Positions 1 to 6,739 of a stretch of 13,777 nucleotides of DNA are shown piece after piece (within the stretch, counting starts at the first letter, position 1; each line of letters begins with the position of its first letter). Below the pieces are notes generated by a model. The model saw only the letters and a program-made list of their open reading frames with translations. It was not told the DNA's origin and ran no database searches. The stretch comes from an uncultured beta proteobacterium (GTDB lineage Bacteria > Pseudomonadota > Gammaproteobacteria > Burkholderiales > Rhodocyclaceae), in contig CAIVZW010000843.1 of the NCBI GenBank assembly GCA_903910495.1, forward strand, positions 1-13,777, written 5' to 3'. A program made the translations under genes and the position numbers.

Positions 1-87
1 ATTCCGTTTCCCAGCGAAGCGGAATGCTGTTTATAGGAACAGGCCCCGTTCGAGGCCGCCACTGCGTTCAGTTCAGAATTTCGCAAA

Positions 88-1041
88 TCAGACCGAGTAT
101 TTGTCGAGCTCGGCTTCAAAGCCTTTTCTTACGGTATCGGTGGTACGCAGAACAGTGCTTCTCCGCGTGTCTTCGTAACAGGGAATTTCCCGATTCTGGT
201 AAAGAATGCCAACCGGAACCACATCGGTACTGGAGGCAATTTCGCGTGCGCGGTTCATATCCAGCGGATCGTGCCGTAGCTGGTTCTTGTAAACCTTGGT
301 CAGGCCGGGACTCAATTGCAGCGCATTCTCGTGGTACAGCAGTTGAACGCTGTCGGGCTCCTGCATATCCGCTTCATGAAGCTTTGGCAGCCATTCCGGG
401 CAGCGCTGCAGGATGCGCACGAAAGAGAATCCCTTGTGGTGATACGCTGCCTTGACGATCTCGAACAGGCTTTCGGGAATCCAGTCGACGGCCTGCGCGA
501 CAAACGACGCGTTGGCCACGCCGAGCGTCACGGACAGGGGGTTCAGGGCATCCAGATAACTGCCGCGCGGCGTTGTATTACTTTTAGTGCCGATGGGCGA
601 GGTCGGTGAGGCCTGTTTTTTGGTCAGGCCGTAAATCTGGTTGTCGTGCAGAAACACGGTCAGGTTCATGTTGTAGCGGATGGCGTGAATCCAGTGCGCC
701 GCACCGATACTGCAACAGTCGCCGTCGCCGGTGTTGACGAATACGGTGAGGTCGGGTCGAGCCATCTTGACGCCTTCGGCGACGGGGAAAGCGCGTCCGT
801 GGATGCCGTGGAAACCGTAGGTCTTCATGTAGTGCGGGAAGCGGCTGGAACAGCCGATACCCGAGACGAACACGGTCTTTTCCGGGCGCAGGCCCTCGTC
901 ACGACACAGCCGCTGAATGGCGGTGAGAATGGCGTTATCGCCGCAGCCGTTGCACCAGCGTGGCACGCCGCTCTGATAGTCTTCCAGTTCGAGTTTCTCT
1001 TCATACAACTCGATCAGGCATTCGGTAGCAGAAAATTTCAT
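88..1041 (-). CDS. korB: 2-oxoacid:ferredoxin oxidoreductase, beta subunit (KorB family)
   Basis: This 317-residue protein is the thiamine-diphosphate-binding half of a cytoplasmic 2-oxoacid:ferredoxin oxidoreductase, which converts a 2-oxoacid plus CoA to an acyl-CoA and CO2. The TPP/Mg motif GDGD is at residues 106-109 and is followed by the DNQIYGLTKKQASPTS stretch (133-148) typical of this subunit. Four cysteines fit the single [4Fe-4S] cluster of the family: C30 and C33 in WCNGCG, C64 in GIGC and C214 in QRCP. The start is set by an AAGGAAAG ribosome site eight to ten bases upstream. The gene lies 12 bp after korA, so the two are surely co-transcribed and form one enzyme. Length is normal for KorB. 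Substrate is inferred: 2-oxoglutarate is the commonest for this type, but an aryl-2-oxoacid is possible given the neighbouring PaaK gene. Family assignment is secure; substrate is not. Confidence 0.93.
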   Translation of the reverse strand: MKFSATECLIELYEEKLELEDYQSGVPRWCNGCGDNAILTAIQRLCRDEGLRPEKTVFVSGIGCSSRFPHYMKTYGFHGIHGRAFPVAEGVKMARPDLTVFVNTGDGDCCSIGAAHWIHAIRYNMNLTVFLHDNQIYGLTKKQASPTSPIGTKSNTTPRGSYLDALNPLSVTLGVANASFVAQAVDWIPESLFEIVKAAYHHKGFSFVRILQRCPEWLPKLHEADMQEPDSVQLLYHENALQLSPGLTKVYKNQLRHDPLDMNRAREIASSTDVVPVGILYQNREIPCYEDTRRSTVLRTTDTVRKGFEAELDKYSV

Positions 1042-1053
1042 GGCTTTCTTTCC

Positions 1054-2982
1054 TTACTTTTTTAGCTTGGCCAGGAGTACGCGACAGATGGTGCTCGGCT
1101 TGATGGGCTGCCCCTTGACCTCGCTCCAGCAATCGATATCCACGAGATAACGCGAGCGCAACAGGATGGCCAGCGAAGAATAGCGCCGGTTCGATTCGTC
1201 GATTATTTCGTCTTCCGGGTCGTCGCTCCAGTTGGTTTCAATGGTCATGACCTGCTTGAAGCGCTGCATGATCTCCTTGATTCCCGGCTGCATGGGCTGC
1301 AGGAAGCGCAGGTGAATCGAGGAGATTTTCTTGCCTTCGGCACGCAACAACTCCACGGCTTCCTCGATGGCGCCCTTGCTGCTGCCCCAGCCGACAACCA
1401 GCAGATCGCCTTCGGCGTTACCGAATACCTCGGGCGGCATCAGCGTTTTCTGCAATGCGGCGATTTTCAGGCTGCGCGCGCGCAGGCCTTCCTGGTTGAT
1501 TTCCGGATCGTAGGCCACATGGCTTTGCCGGTCGTGGGCGAGGCCGGTCACCGTGTGCATGCCGCCCGGCTGGCCGGGAATGAAGCGGCGGGCAACGCCA
1601 GTCGTGGCATCCCAGTCATAGGGCTTGGCTCCATCGGGTATGGCACTCTGATCAATCGGCGGCGCCAGCCAGGCTTCGTTGAATTGCGGTCGCGCGAAGG
1701 GTTGTTGCGAGGTGGCCAGTGCGGCGTCGGTCAGTACCACGACAACGGTATTGAAGGATTCGGCGATCTTGCGCGCGGTGATGATCGAGTAGAAGCAATC
1801 CTCGATGGTGGCCGGGGCCATGACCACCTTGGGGGCGTCGCCGTGGCTGCCGAAGATGGCTGTCATCAGGTCGCCCTGTTCGGCCTTGGTCGGCTGGCCG
1901 GTACTTGGGCCGCCGCGCTGGACATTGACCACGACCAGCGGAATTTCGGCCATCACGGCCAGGCCGATAGCTTCCTGCTTGAGCGAGTAGCCCGGCCCGG
2001 AGGTGATGGTCACCGTGCATTTGCTGGCATAGGAAGCGCCAATGGCGAAGGCGCAGGCGGCAATTTCGTCCTCGGCCTGATGCACCATGCCGCCAACTTT
2101 CTCGAATACATCGGAAAGATAGTGCGAAGCCGAGGTGGCCGGGGTGATCGGGTACATCGCGCACAGTTCCATACCCGAAGCCATGACGCCGAGCGCCAGC
2201 GCGGTATTGCCGTTGGTGGCAATCTGTACCTGCTGACCCGGGGTGGCCGGAATGCTGTAGCTGAAGTCAAGATTGGCAGCAGCCCATTGGTGCCCGGCTT
2301 CGAGCAGGATGACATTAGAGGCAATGATGTTCTGGGCTTTCTTGCCAAAGGTCAGCGCAATCTGGTCTCTGGCCATCTGCAAATCGAAACTGTAGATGTA
2401 ACAGAGCATGCCCAGAGCGAACATGTTCTTGCCCTGTCGCGCATTGGCGACAAGCCGCAGGCATTCCTGCTCCATCGGGATCTCATAGACCCGGTAGCCG
2501 GCGGTGACCAGCCGGTCATGCGTCTGCACGTAGGCCATCGAGACATTGAGGTCGGTGTGTTTGCGCCACATGCTTTCGAGCAGGATGATGCAGCCTGGTT
2601 TGAGTTCGCCGGCGCGGACGCGTCCGAGCAGAACCTGTTCGTTGAAAGCGACGACCAGATCGGTCTCGTCGCCACCATTGGTGATGTAGGTCGAGCCGAT
2701 GCGGATACGGTTGCCGCTGGCCCCGGCCACGCTGCGTGCCGGTGGGCGAATCTCGGCCGGGATGATTTCGGTCGTCCAGATGCCGTTGCCCATCCGGGCG
2801 GCAATTGAACCGAGAGACTGGCCGCAGCGCTGGGCTCCTTCGCCGGAATCACTGATGATTTCGACGATGTGTTCCTTCAGTGGGGTGGCCGCTGTTTTTC
2901 CAGCTTTTTTATCAACATTCTTTGCAACACTCTTGCCTGCATTTTTCATGGGTTTCTGTGAGCTCATATCGGGTTGTTCCAT
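1054..2982 (-). CDS. korA: 2-oxoacid:ferredoxin oxidoreductase, fused gamma-alpha subunit (KorA family)
   Basis: This 642-residue protein is the partner of KorB. The gamma domain comes first (about residues 36-225, beginning IVEIISDSGEG), followed by the pyrimidine-binding alpha domain (about 250-640). Family marks in the alpha part are YPITPATS (277-284), TSGPG (327-331) and QRGGPSTGQPTK (355-366), the pattern of KorA proteins with fused gamma domain. No ferredoxin-like cysteine cluster is seen, so electrons must leave through the KorB cluster. Residues 1-35 form an extra basic tail rich in Lys, Ala and Asn with no resemblance to the family. The start is uncertain: Met1, Met6 and Met12 all lack a good ribosome site, and the true protein may be slightly shorter, though most of the tail stays. 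The gene begins 42 bp after the GltD/NfnB-like gene. Related KorAB enzymes in Thauera and Azoarcus are known to feed electrons to ring reduction; that role here is inference. Confidence 0.92.
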   Translation of the reverse strand: MEQPDMSSQKPMKNAGKSVAKNVDKKAGKTAATPLKEHIVEIISDSGEGAQRCGQSLGSIAARMGNGIWTTEIIPAEIRPPARSVAGASGNRIRIGSTYITNGGDETDLVVAFNEQVLLGRVRAGELKPGCIILLESMWRKHTDLNVSMAYVQTHDRLVTAGYRVYEIPMEQECLRLVANARQGKNMFALGMLCYIYSFDLQMARDQIALTFGKKAQNIIASNVILLEAGHQWAAANLDFSYSIPATPGQQVQIATNGNTALALGVMASGMELCAMYPITPATSASHYLSDVFEKVGGMVHQAEDEIAACAFAIGASYASKCTVTITSGPGYSLKQEAIGLAVMAEIPLVVVNVQRGGPSTGQPTKAEQGDLMTAIFGSHGDAPKVVMAPATIEDCFYSIITARKIAESFNTVVVVLTDAALATSQQPFARPQFNEAWLAPPIDQSAIPDGAKPYDWDATTGVARRFIPGQPGGMHTVTGLAHDRQSHVAYDPEINQEGLRARSLKIAALQKTLMPPEVFGNAEGDLLVVGWGSSKGAIEEAVELLRAEGKKISSIHLRFLQPMQPGIKEIMQRFKQVMTIETNWSDDPEDEIIDESNRRYSSLAILLRSRYLVDIDCWSEVKGQPIKPSTICRVLLAKLKK

Positions 2983-3024
2983 AGTCGCTTTGCGCGTGTG
3001 AACGAATGACTCCGGATTGGCCGT

Positions 3025-4518
3025 TCAGGCAATCTTTACCCGCGCATAATTGCGCTCGCCAAGATCGATGCCGAACAGCTTCTCGCCGCCATGGTCATAG
3101 GGCAGGTCGCTGTCGCGAATGCCGAGGTAGGCTTTCATGCCGGCAGCGGCCTTGCGCCCGGCACCCATGGCCTCGATCACCGTGGCCGCACCGGTAACGA
3201 TGTCGCCGCCGGCAAAGACACCCGCCAGCGAGGTGGCCAGCGTGGCGTCGGTGTCGATATAACCCCTCTTGTTGAGCCGGAGCCCCGAGGTCTGACCCAT
3301 GATCGGGTTGGCATTGGTGCCGATGGCGTAGACGATCAAGTCGACTTCAAAATCGAACTCGCTGCCTTCAACAGGAACCGGGCGGCGGCGACCGGATTCG
3401 TCGGGCTCGCCGAGTTCCATGCGTACGCAACGCATGCCGCGGACATTGCCGTCGCCGTCGTTGAGGACGGCAACGGGATTGGTCAGCCAGTGGAATTCGA
3501 TACCTTCCTGTTCCGCGTGATGGAGTTCCTCAGCGCGTGCCGGCGCTTCCTTGCGCGAACGGCGGTAGATGCAATACACCTTCTCGGCACCCAGACGGAT
3601 GGAAACGCGCATGGCATCCATCGCCGTGTTGCCGGCCCCGACCACGGCTACGCGCTTGCCCATCGGCTGCGGGGTGTCGAAGTTGGGGAAGTCGCGGGCG
3701 CGCATCAGGTTGCAGCGGGTGAGCAGTTCGTTGGCCGAAAGTACCCCGTTGAGTGAATCTCCCGGAATCCCGAGCATCGTCGGGTAACCGGCGCCGACAC
3801 CGACGAAAACGGTGTCAAAGCCCATCTCGGAAACCATCTGCTCGATGGTGAACAAGCGGCCGACCAGCGTGTTGCATTCGAATCTGACGCCGAGCTTTCT
3901 CAGGTTGTTGATTTCTGCATCGATGACTTCGTTGGGCAGGCGGAAGTCGGGGATGCCGTATTTGAGTACGCCGCCCGCCTGATGGAAGGCTTCGAACACG
4001 GTCACGTCGCAGCCGGCCTTGGCCATGTCCGCCGCACAGGCTATTCCGGCAGGGCCGGAGCCGACAATGCCGACCTTGAAGCAGTTGGCTTCGATGTACG
4101 GAATATTGGTCCAGCCCTCGCGAATCGCCGTGTCACCGACGAAGCGTTCAAGCCGGCCAATGGCCACGGCTTCGAGCGATTCGCCGACGGTGCACACGCC
4201 TTCGCACTGGTTCTCCTGCGGACAGACGCGGCCACAGATAGCGGGCAGGAGACTGGTTTGAGTGAGTATATCGTAGGCGCCGCGGATGTCCTTCTCGCCG
4301 ATTTTCTGGATGAAGCCGGGGATGTTGATATTCACCGGGCAACCCGAGACACAGGGCTGATCCGGACACATCAGGCAACGCTCGGATTCGCGCAGCGCGT
4401 CATCCGGGTGATAGCCGCATGCGACTTCCTCAAAATTTTTGGAACGTACCGCCGGATCCTGCTCCGGCATCGGGGTGCGTTCCTGCGGGATTGTCCGGAT
4501 TGTCTTTTTCTTCGCCAT
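3025..4518 (-). CDS. NAD(P)-binding iron-sulfur flavoprotein, GltD/NfnB/KorC-like
   Basis: This 497-residue protein belongs to the glutamate synthase small subunit family, used in many complexes as an electron-transfer flavoprotein. The N-terminal domain carries two four-cysteine groups for two [4Fe-4S] clusters: C48, C51, C56, C60 and C95, C99, C105, C109. The FAD-binding motif GSGPAG is at 153-158, the NAD(P)H motif GAGNTAMDAMR at 294-304 with the basic RRSRKEAPAR loop after it, and the closing FAD motif AGGDIVTGAAT at 436-446. The start has a CAGGT ribosome site. No large glutamate synthase subunit is nearby; instead the gene sits between an NfnA-like gene (45 bp) and korA (42 bp). It therefore most likely moves electrons between the Kor enzyme (or ferredoxin) and NADP(H), as NfnB does with NfnA, or as the third subunit of the 2-oxoglutarate:NADP+ oxidoreductase described in Azoarcus evansii. 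The family is certain; the partner is inferred from position. Confidence 0.88.
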   Translation of the reverse strand: MAKKKTIRTIPQERTPMPEQDPAVRSKNFEEVACGYHPDDALRESERCLMCPDQPCVSGCPVNINIPGFIQKIGEKDIRGAYDILTQTSLLPAICGRVCPQENQCEGVCTVGESLEAVAIGRLERFVGDTAIREGWTNIPYIEANCFKVGIVGSGPAGIACAADMAKAGCDVTVFEAFHQAGGVLKYGIPDFRLPNEVIDAEINNLRKLGVRFECNTLVGRLFTIEQMVSEMGFDTVFVGVGAGYPTMLGIPGDSLNGVLSANELLTRCNLMRARDFPNFDTPQPMGKRVAVVGAGNTAMDAMRVSIRLGAEKVYCIYRRSRKEAPARAEELHHAEQEGIEFHWLTNPVAVLNDGDGNVRGMRCVRMELGEPDESGRRRPVPVEGSEFDFEVDLIVYAIGTNANPIMGQTSGLRLNKRGYIDTDATLATSLAGVFAGGDIVTGAATVIEAMGAGRKAAAGMKAYLGIRDSDLPYDHGGEKLFGIDLGERNYARVKIA

Positions 4519-4563
4519 GTATACCTGCCGTTTAACGAGACTGTCGAGAATGCCTGCTTGTGC

Positions 4564-5463
4564 TTATTTGTGCGCAGTTGTATTTTTAATTGCCGAAGCG
4601 GTTTTCTTGTCGATGGCCTTCTGCAGACGGCAACCATTTTCCCAGTGTTCGAGAGCCATTCGTTCTTCCTTGGTGTAGCGGCGCAAGCGCGTCATGAGAT
4701 CAAAGAAGTCAACTTTATGGCCGTCAAAATCGGGTCCGTCGACGCAGGCGAACTTGACCTGATCGCCAATCTTGACCCGGCAACCTCCGCACATTCCGGT
4801 CCCATCGACCATTAGAGGATTCAGGCTGACCATGGTCTTGATCTTGTAGGGACGTGTCGTATCGGCACAGCCCTTCATCATGATCATCGGGCCGATGGCG
4901 ACTACTTCATCGATGTCAGGGTGCTTTTCAATGGCCTGCGTAATGCCGGCCGTGACCAGACCCTTGATGCCGACCGAACCGTCATCGGTGCAAATGATGT
5001 ATTCGTCGCAGCAGGCTCTGAACTTATCTTCCCAGAAGACCAGACCCTTGTTGCGAAAGCCGACAACACCGATGACGTAGGCCCCGTTTTCCTTGAATGC
5101 GCGGGCCTGCGGATAGATCGGTGCGACGCCGAGGCCGCCACCGACACAGACTACTTTCTTGGCGTGGCTGACCTTGCTGGGAATGCCCATGGGGCCAACC
5201 ATGGCATACAGTGAAGTTCCAACCTGGCAATCCTGCTGCATTTGCCGTGTGGTCTTGCCGACGGCCTGGATAACCAGCGTGATTGTTCCCTTCTCGTGGT
5301 CAAAATCGGCAATGGTCAGCGGAATTCGCTCGCCTTGTTCGTCCAGCATGACAATGACAAACTGCCCCGGTTTTGCGGCCTTGGCCATCAGCGGGTGGAA
5401 TACTTCAAGCAGATAGGTAACGTCAGAAAAATCTTCTCGCGTCACGATTTCAAAATTGGACAT
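4564..5463 (-). CDS. FAD/NAD-binding [2Fe-2S] electron-transfer protein, NfnA/SudB-like
   Basis: This 299-residue protein resembles the small subunit of NADH-dependent reduced ferredoxin:NADP+ oxidoreductase (NfnA), also named sulfide dehydrogenase beta subunit or ferredoxin-NADP+ reductase subunit alpha. A ferredoxin-reductase FAD domain (about 1-98, with RIPLTIAD at 46-53) is followed by an NAD(P)-binding domain with VCVGGGLGVAP (105-115). The C-terminal cluster motif reads D220, C225, C228 and C240 in VDGTGMCGGC and FACVDGP; Asp plus three Cys as [2Fe-2S] ligands is the arrangement known from the NfnAB structure. I chose the third in-frame ATG because it gives the usual family start (MSNFEIV); ATGs at 5478 and 5505 would add 5 or 14 residues, and the latter has a GGTGAG site that is part of an upstream dyad. 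It is the first gene of the four-gene minus-strand cluster and reads away from the LysR gene. Confidence 0.87.
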   Translation of the reverse strand: MSNFEIVTREDFSDVTYLLEVFHPLMAKAAKPGQFVIVMLDEQGERIPLTIADFDHEKGTITLVIQAVGKTTRQMQQDCQVGTSLYAMVGPMGIPSKVSHAKKVVCVGGGLGVAPIYPQARAFKENGAYVIGVVGFRNKGLVFWEDKFRACCDEYIICTDDGSVGIKGLVTAGITQAIEKHPDIDEVVAIGPMIMMKGCADTTRPYKIKTMVSLNPLMVDGTGMCGGCRVKIGDQVKFACVDGPDFDGHKVDFFDLMTRLRRYTKEERMALEHWENGCRLQKAIDKKTASAIKNTTAHK

Positions 5464-5509
5464 AGTGTTCGCTTTCATATCCCGGACAATCAATACTGCG
5501 GCCATAAAG

Positions 5510-5542
5510 ACTCACCGGACCTGCAGGGCAGTTCCGGTGAGT
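5510..5542. promoter_or_regulatory. Perfect 10-bp inverted repeat upstream of the NfnA-like gene
   Basis: The arms are ACTCACCGGA (5510-5519) and TCCGGTGAGT (5533-5542), with a 13-base loop that itself contains the palindrome CCTGCAGG (5520-5527). Neither side is followed by a T-run, so it does not look like a terminator. It lies 47 bp before the chosen start of the NfnA-like gene and would fall in its leader or promoter. It could be an operator or an RNA hairpin that covers the GGTGAG site of the alternative upstream start. The dyad is seen directly; its function is inferred. Confidence 0.5.
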
Positions 5543-5618
5543 GTTAAAATCAAAGTTGATGCAGTGAAGTCAGTTCCCAGCGTCTATGCATTTCATAATA
5601 TACCCGTATCTGTCCGAT

Positions 5619-5652
5619 TCTCACTCTGTTTTGGTGAGACAGCAAATGCTGT
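5619..5652. promoter_or_regulatory. Adjoining dyads at the putative lysR promoter
   Basis: Two dyads sit side by side: TCTCAC and GTGAGA (5619-5624 and 5634-5639, 9-base spacer), then ACAGCA-AA-TGCTGT (5639-5652). They overlap a possible plus-strand promoter with TTGGTG at 5631-5636 and TATAGT at 5652-5657, whose 15-bp spacing is short. An AATATA at 5597-5602 could be the minus-strand -10 element for the oxidoreductase cluster. LysR-type regulators usually bind such dyads between themselves and a divergent target, so this is the best candidate site for the regulator at 5689. The repeats are visible; the promoter calls are weak. Confidence 0.45.
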
Positions 5653-5688
5653 ATAGTCATAATATTGTGCAATTTCGGAATAAACATC

Positions 5689-6657
5689 ATGAGAAGAAAG
5701 ATACCGGGTACGGAGCTTCTGATTGCTTTCGAGACGGCGGCGCGTCACCAGAGCTTCACCCGTTCGGCGGAAGAACTGTCCCTGACGCAAAGCGCGGTTT
5801 GTCGGCAAATCTCTGCGCTTGAAACCCAGCTCGGTGTCCAACTCTTCAACCGCATCAAGAAGCGTGTAACGCTCTCCGAAGCCGGGCAGATTTACGCCCG
5901 GCAAGTCAGGGAAAACCTCAAACGGATCGAACACGACACCTTGTCGCTGATGGCTCATCGGGGTGCCGGCGGCGTACTGGAACTGGCCGTCATCCCCACT
6001 TTTGCCACACGCTGGCTGATCCCGCGACTGGGATACTTCCATACGGCACACCCGGGCATCACTCTGGATCTGACCTCACGTGCCGAACCCTTCATGTTCA
6101 ACGACACCCCCTTTGATGCCGCCATCCATTATGGCGATCCTGTGTGGCCGGGCGCCTTGACCGAATACCTGTTTGGTGAGGAAATGATCCCGGTCTGCAG
6201 CCCGGAACTGCTGAACGGAAAAACCCTGATCGAACCGGCCGAACTGGAACGGATGCCTCTGCTGCACCAGTCGGCGCGTCCCGATGCCTGGCGCGAATGG
6301 TTTGCCGTGGCCGGACTGAGCAACGTAAATGCCATGGGCGGGGCGCGCTACGAGTTATTCGCGATGCTCGTTGAAGCGGCCCGGGCCGGACTCGGTGTGG
6401 CGTTGATGCCGCGCTTTTTCGTGTTGAGCGAGATTGCCACGGGCGAACTGGTGGTCCCGTGCTCAGCGGTCCTGCACAGCCAGCGCAGCTACTACCTGGT
6501 TTATCCGGAGAGCAAGGTTGAATCCCTGCCCCTGCAGGTTTTCTGCCAATGGCTGCGGGAACAGGCGAGCAATTATCGGGAAACCGTCAAGACAATTTCA
6601 CCTGATCCGATGGAAAAGTGTTCGATCAAGGACGCGAAGATCGCAACGAGTATTTGA
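5689..6657 (+). CDS. LysR-type transcriptional regulator, GcvA/AmpR-like subgroup
   Basis: This 322-residue protein has the LysR layout. An N-terminal winged helix-turn-helix covers about residues 5-65, with recognition region FTRSAEELSLTQSAVCRQIS. A periplasmic-binding-protein-like effector domain covers about residues 90-295, with the IPTFATRWLIPRL stretch common in the GcvA/GcdR/AmpR subgroup. About 25 residues after residue 297 form a polar tail that is longer than usual. The ATG at 5689 is preceded by a weak GGAA; a TTG at 5665 would add eight residues, but the usual family start is close to MRRKIPG. It is divergent from the Kor-Nfn cluster and 82 bp upstream of the PaaK-like gene on the same strand. 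By the normal habit of the family it should control one or both, with a CoA-thioester pathway acid as a likely effector. Effector and targets are inference. Confidence 0.9.
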   Translation: MRRKIPGTELLIAFETAARHQSFTRSAEELSLTQSAVCRQISALETQLGVQLFNRIKKRVTLSEAGQIYARQVRENLKRIEHDTLSLMAHRGAGGVLELAVIPTFATRWLIPRLGYFHTAHPGITLDLTSRAEPFMFNDTPFDAAIHYGDPVWPGALTEYLFGEEMIPVCSPELLNGKTLIEPAELERMPLLHQSARPDAWREWFAVAGLSNVNAMGGARYELFAMLVEAARAGLGVALMPRFFVLSEIATGELVVPCSAVLHSQRSYYLVYPESKVESLPLQVFCQWLREQASNYRETVKTISPDPMEKCSIKDAKIATSI

Positions 6658-6671
6658 CGGGGATGGAGTGC

Positions 6672-6717
6672 TCAAGGATACTGCGCCGGGCGGTATCAAA
6701 TCCATTCCTTGATCAAG
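6672..6717. promoter_or_regulatory. Dyads in the lysR-paaK gap
   Basis: The 82-bp gap holds three nested or adjoining symmetries: TCAAGGA (6672-6678) with TCCTTGA (6706-6712), GATAC (6677-6681) with GTATC (6693-6697) around a GC-rich centre, and the perfect palindrome CTTGATCAAG (6708-6717). The GATAC/GTATC hairpin has no following T-run, so termination after lysR is not supported. They may be operators for a separate promoter of the paaK-like gene. The repeats are visible; the role is a guess. Confidence 0.3.
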
Positions 6718-6739
6718 ACCAATAATTCATTAAAAACTT

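Noticed and set aside
1..25. ATTCCG and CGGAAT arms with a 13-base spacer at the left edge, downstream of korB, considered as a terminator.
   Set aside because: The stem is only six pairs with a large loop and no T-run, and the window edge cuts the context.
1038..1054. A 17-base word covering the start and ribosome site of korB that recurs at the lrgB start (10410-10426).
   Set aside because: Both are purine-rich ribosome sites before ATG-AA; the match ends outside the initiation region and the genes are unrelated, so chance plus shared initiation signal explains it.
1312..2808. A long open frame (about 498 codons) on the plus strand opposite korA.
   Set aside because: Its translation shows no domain and is low-complexity Gly/Ala/His/Asp-rich, as expected opposite a GC-rich gene. 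korA is unmistakable in the other strand.
88..2982. Assignment of the oxidoreductase as indolepyruvate (IorAB) or pyruvate (PorABCD) type.
   Set aside because: IorA has alpha and beta parts fused with a C-terminal ferredoxin domain, and Por has a delta subunit or a single large chain. Here the gamma domain is fused in front of alpha with a separate small beta subunit, the KorAB layout.
3025..4518. Assignment as a true glutamate synthase small subunit (gltD).
   Set aside because: No gltB-type large subunit is adjacent, and the direct neighbours are electron-transfer and 2-oxoacid oxidoreductase genes.
3091..4815. Open plus-strand frames opposite the GltD/NfnB-like gene and the end of the NfnA-like gene.
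   Set aside because: They are mirror frames of two clear genes, with no ribosome sites and no recognisable sequence.
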